Source: JAFALK01 sp042701975
Lineage (GTDB): Bacteria > Pseudomonadota > Gammaproteobacteria > Burkholderiales > Burkholderiaceae_C
Assembly: GCA_042701975.1 (NCBI GenBank)
Contig: CP170561.1
Span: 682,001 to 746,000 of the forward strand
Length of the DNA stretch: 64,000 nucleotides
Direction of reading: 5' to 3'
Below the pieces are notes generated by a model. It searched no databases. It was not told the origin of the DNA and worked only from the letters and a program-made list of their open reading frames with translations. Both the position numbers and the translations under genes were made by a program. This document shows positions 62,459 to 64,000 of this stretch, piece by piece (positions within the stretch are counted from its first letter, which is position 1; each line of letters starts with the position of its first letter).

Positions 62459-63532
62459 ATGCGCGTCTTCCACGTCGACGGCGACCGCTTCACGGAACTC
62501 ACTGCGCTGCCGGATGCGCTGCCACCTTCGGGCTTCGTGTGGCTCAGCTATGCGCGCGGCGATTTCGAGCCGATGCTGCCTGAAGCGCAGGCTGCCCTGG
62601 TCCGCTGGAACTGTGGACCCGTGGTGGACCCGCACGTGCGCGACCTGCTCAACGAGCAGCATCCCTCGCACTTCGACACCACCTCCTGGTATGACCTGCT
62701 GATCTTCCGTCGCCTGGCCGCCGCGCCGGGCGCGGCCGACGGGCTGCAGGGCAGCGACCACGTGGAGCAGGCGATCGACACCAGCCCCGTCGGCTTCGCC
62801 GTCTTTGACCACGTGCTGATCACCGTGCATCCGGGCGACTGCACCGTGCGCGACTTTTTCGCCGACCGGCTCGAGAAGCTCACCGAAGGCCGGGAAGCAC
62901 GCGGCAGCGCGCGCCTGCCCAGCAGCCCCGCCGAGTTGATGCTGCGCATGGTCAACCACATGGTGGACAGCTACCTCGACCTGCGCCGGCTGCTCACCCG
63001 TCAGTTCAGTGCGCTGCAAAAGCTTCTGCTCGACCCGCGCAGCCATTTCGACGACTGGCCGCTGCTGATGTCCTCGCGCGATGCACTGCACCGCGTGGAA
63101 GACACCTGCGAAGACCAGCGCAGCGCCGTGCAGGAATGGATAGACGCGCTGGACGAATGGCCCGACCCCGGCAACGACAAGGCCCGCCGTGAACGCGAGC
63201 TGCTGCGCGTGCGATCGCGCGATGTGCTGGAACACGTGGAGCGCGTGCTCTCGCATGTGAGGCGACTGGAAAGCAGCGCCGAGTCCACCGTGCAGATGCA
63301 CTTCTCGGCGCTCGGCCATCGCACCAACAGCATCATGCGCACGCTGACCGTGCTGACTGCCATCTTCCTGCCGCTGAACCTGATCACCGGCATCTTCGGC
63401 ATGAACTTCGACGCGCTGCCACTGATCCACCGCGCCACAGGCTTCTGGATCGCGGTGGGGTTGATGGCAGCGCTCGGCCTGGGGCTGGCGGGGTTCTTTT
63501 GGCGCAAGCGCTACCTCAGCTCGCGCAGCTGA
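62459..63532 (+). CDS. corA: CorA family magnesium/divalent cation transporter
   Basis: 357 residues. The long cytoplasmic part is followed by two C-terminal helices (TLTVLTAIFLPLNLITGIFG and WIAVGLMAALGLGLAGFF), separated by the CorA signature GMN in FGMNFDALP. The tail ends KRYLSSRS. CorA pentamers carry Mg2+ or other divalent ions; ZntB-type zinc transporters are the alternative, since they share the GMN motif. Coupled to hemB, whose enzyme needs a divalent ion. Confidence 0.9.
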   Translation: MRVFHVDGDRFTELTALPDALPPSGFVWLSYARGDFEPMLPEAQAALVRWNCGPVVDPHVRDLLNEQHPSHFDTTSWYDLLIFRRLAAAPGAADGLQGSDHVEQAIDTSPVGFAVFDHVLITVHPGDCTVRDFFADRLEKLTEGREARGSARLPSSPAELMLRMVNHMVDSYLDLRRLLTRQFSALQKLLLDPRSHFDDWPLLMSSRDALHRVEDTCEDQRSAVQEWIDALDEWPDPGNDKARRERELLRVRSRDVLEHVERVLSHVRRLESSAESTVQMHFSALGHRTNSIMRTLTVLTAIFLPLNLITGIFGMNFDALPLIHRATGFWIAVGLMAALGLGLAGFFWRKRYLSSRS

Positions 63533-63541
63533 GCGGTCCGC

Positions 63542-64000
63542 TCAGCCCCGCTGGGCACCGCGGATGATCTGGTAGACCGTCTTGGCGTCCTGAATCAGGT
63601 CGAAGCGAGGTGCCATGAACTTCGCGGAACCCGGCCAACCCGGCATCGCAAAGCTCATCCCGGCAAATGCCTGCTGCGGCCCGAAGGTGATCGTGCCCTC
63701 GCCGCCCGACGATTCACGCAGAGAGACATCGCTCAGCGTCTTCAGCGCCAGCGACTTGACCTCCCGAGAGAACACGCCCGACACAATCAGCACGCGTTCC
63801 GCCGTCACCGCATAGTGCGTCGCAGTGCGCTGCCGCGCCTCGATGAAGAAGCGGCCGAACACGATGTAGAGCCCCAGGCACACAAAGGGCACGCCCCAAA
63901 GAGCGAAGAACACCGGTGCATTCGGCGCCGTAGCGGCGTTGTACTCCCAGAAGATCGCGAAGCCGCACCAGAGCAGGCTGAACGGGATCATCAGCGCATC
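63542..64000 (-). CDS. PH domain-like membrane protein, N-terminus cut by window edge
   Basis: The frame is open to the window edge; the visible ATG at 63991 is probably internal because three more codons precede it in frame. Two hydrophobic helices (IPFSLLWCGFAIFWEY and VFFALWGVPFVCLGLYIVFG) are followed by a bacterial PH-like domain: HYAVTAERVLIVSGVFSREVKSLALKTLSDVSL. Such proteins resemble the YdbS/YdbT type. The function is unknown. Convergent with corA (9-bp gap). Confidence 0.75.
   Translation of the reverse strand, partial: DALMIPFSLLWCGFAIFWEYNAATAPNAPVFFALWGVPFVCLGLYIVFGRFFIEARQRTATHYAVTAERVLIVSGVFSREVKSLALKTLSDVSLRESSGGEGTITFGPQQAFAGMSFAMPGWPGSAKFMAPRFDLIQDAKTVYQIIRGAQRG

Overview
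The window is a G+C-rich proteobacterial chromosome segment. Gene content (CreA, split regulatory PTS, MdtABC-type efflux, DUF5666 lipoprotein, HemB/HemJ, the Ile-Ala rrn spacer) and the 16S sequence suggest the order Burkholderiales, probably near the Roseateles/Pelomonas/Mitsuaria group. The genus-level guess is from memory of 16S sequences and was not computed. I saw no phage, insertion sequence, integron or CRISPR array.

Layout. (1) 1-2.9 kb: two membrane GGDEF proteins flank creA. (2) 2.8-14.1 kb, minus strand: a selenium/formate island. It reads fdoG (with in-frame UGA = selenocysteine 196 and a textbook SECIS hairpin), fdoH, fdoI, fdhE, selA, a Tat-like TlpA thioredoxin, a Tat-like transglutaminase-fold protein, selB, selC (tRNA-Sec), then a YdjA-like nitroreductase. 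From fdoH onward almost every junction is a short gap or start/stop overlap, so the structural genes, maturation factor and Sec-insertion machinery look co-expressed. SelD is not in the window. (3) 14.2-20.8 kb: GNAT enzyme, M28 peptidase, an EF-G-like GTPase, a CI-like DNA-binding protein followed by a palindromic promoter/operator and two tiny genes, and an HDOD protein. (4) 20.8-25.4 kb: Lrp-type regulator divergent from hpd, a lipase-like hydrolase, and fadD.

(5) 25.4-31.5 kb, minus strand: a complete rrn operon (16S, tRNA-Ile, tRNA-Ala, 23S, 5S) with terminator, RNase III stems, boxA elements and three tandem strong promoters. (6) 31.7-35.7 kb: ptsI, ptsH and a mannose-type EIIA. A reversed ornithine-lipid acyltransferase gene (olsB) separates ptsH from ptsI. 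(7) 35.7-38.9 kb: a class III CoA-transferase, an unusual degenerate kinase/receiver protein and a TlpA-like lipoprotein. (8) 39-48.2 kb: a tripartite RND efflux operon with two different permeases. (9) 48.2-61.1 kb, minus strand: lpxO, a four-zinc-ribbon protein, a TonB receptor with a small CxxC partner, lipA, lipB, a poly-Gly DUF5666 lipoprotein, ybeD, dat, dacC, an alpha/beta hydrolase, a 2Fe-2S ferredoxin, a VanZ-family protein and hemJ. (10) 61.2-64 kb: a candidate small RNA, hemB, corA and a truncated PH-domain protein.

The strongest candidates for new biology are: the thioredoxin/transglutaminase pair translationally coupled between selA and selB; the regulator with palindromic operator and two mini-genes near 18.4-19.8 kb; the perfect hairpin on the lipB start; the candidate sRNA upstream of hemJ/hemB; and the pseudo-kinase/pseudo-receiver protein. 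All functional statements are homology recall from reading the sequence; no database search was run.
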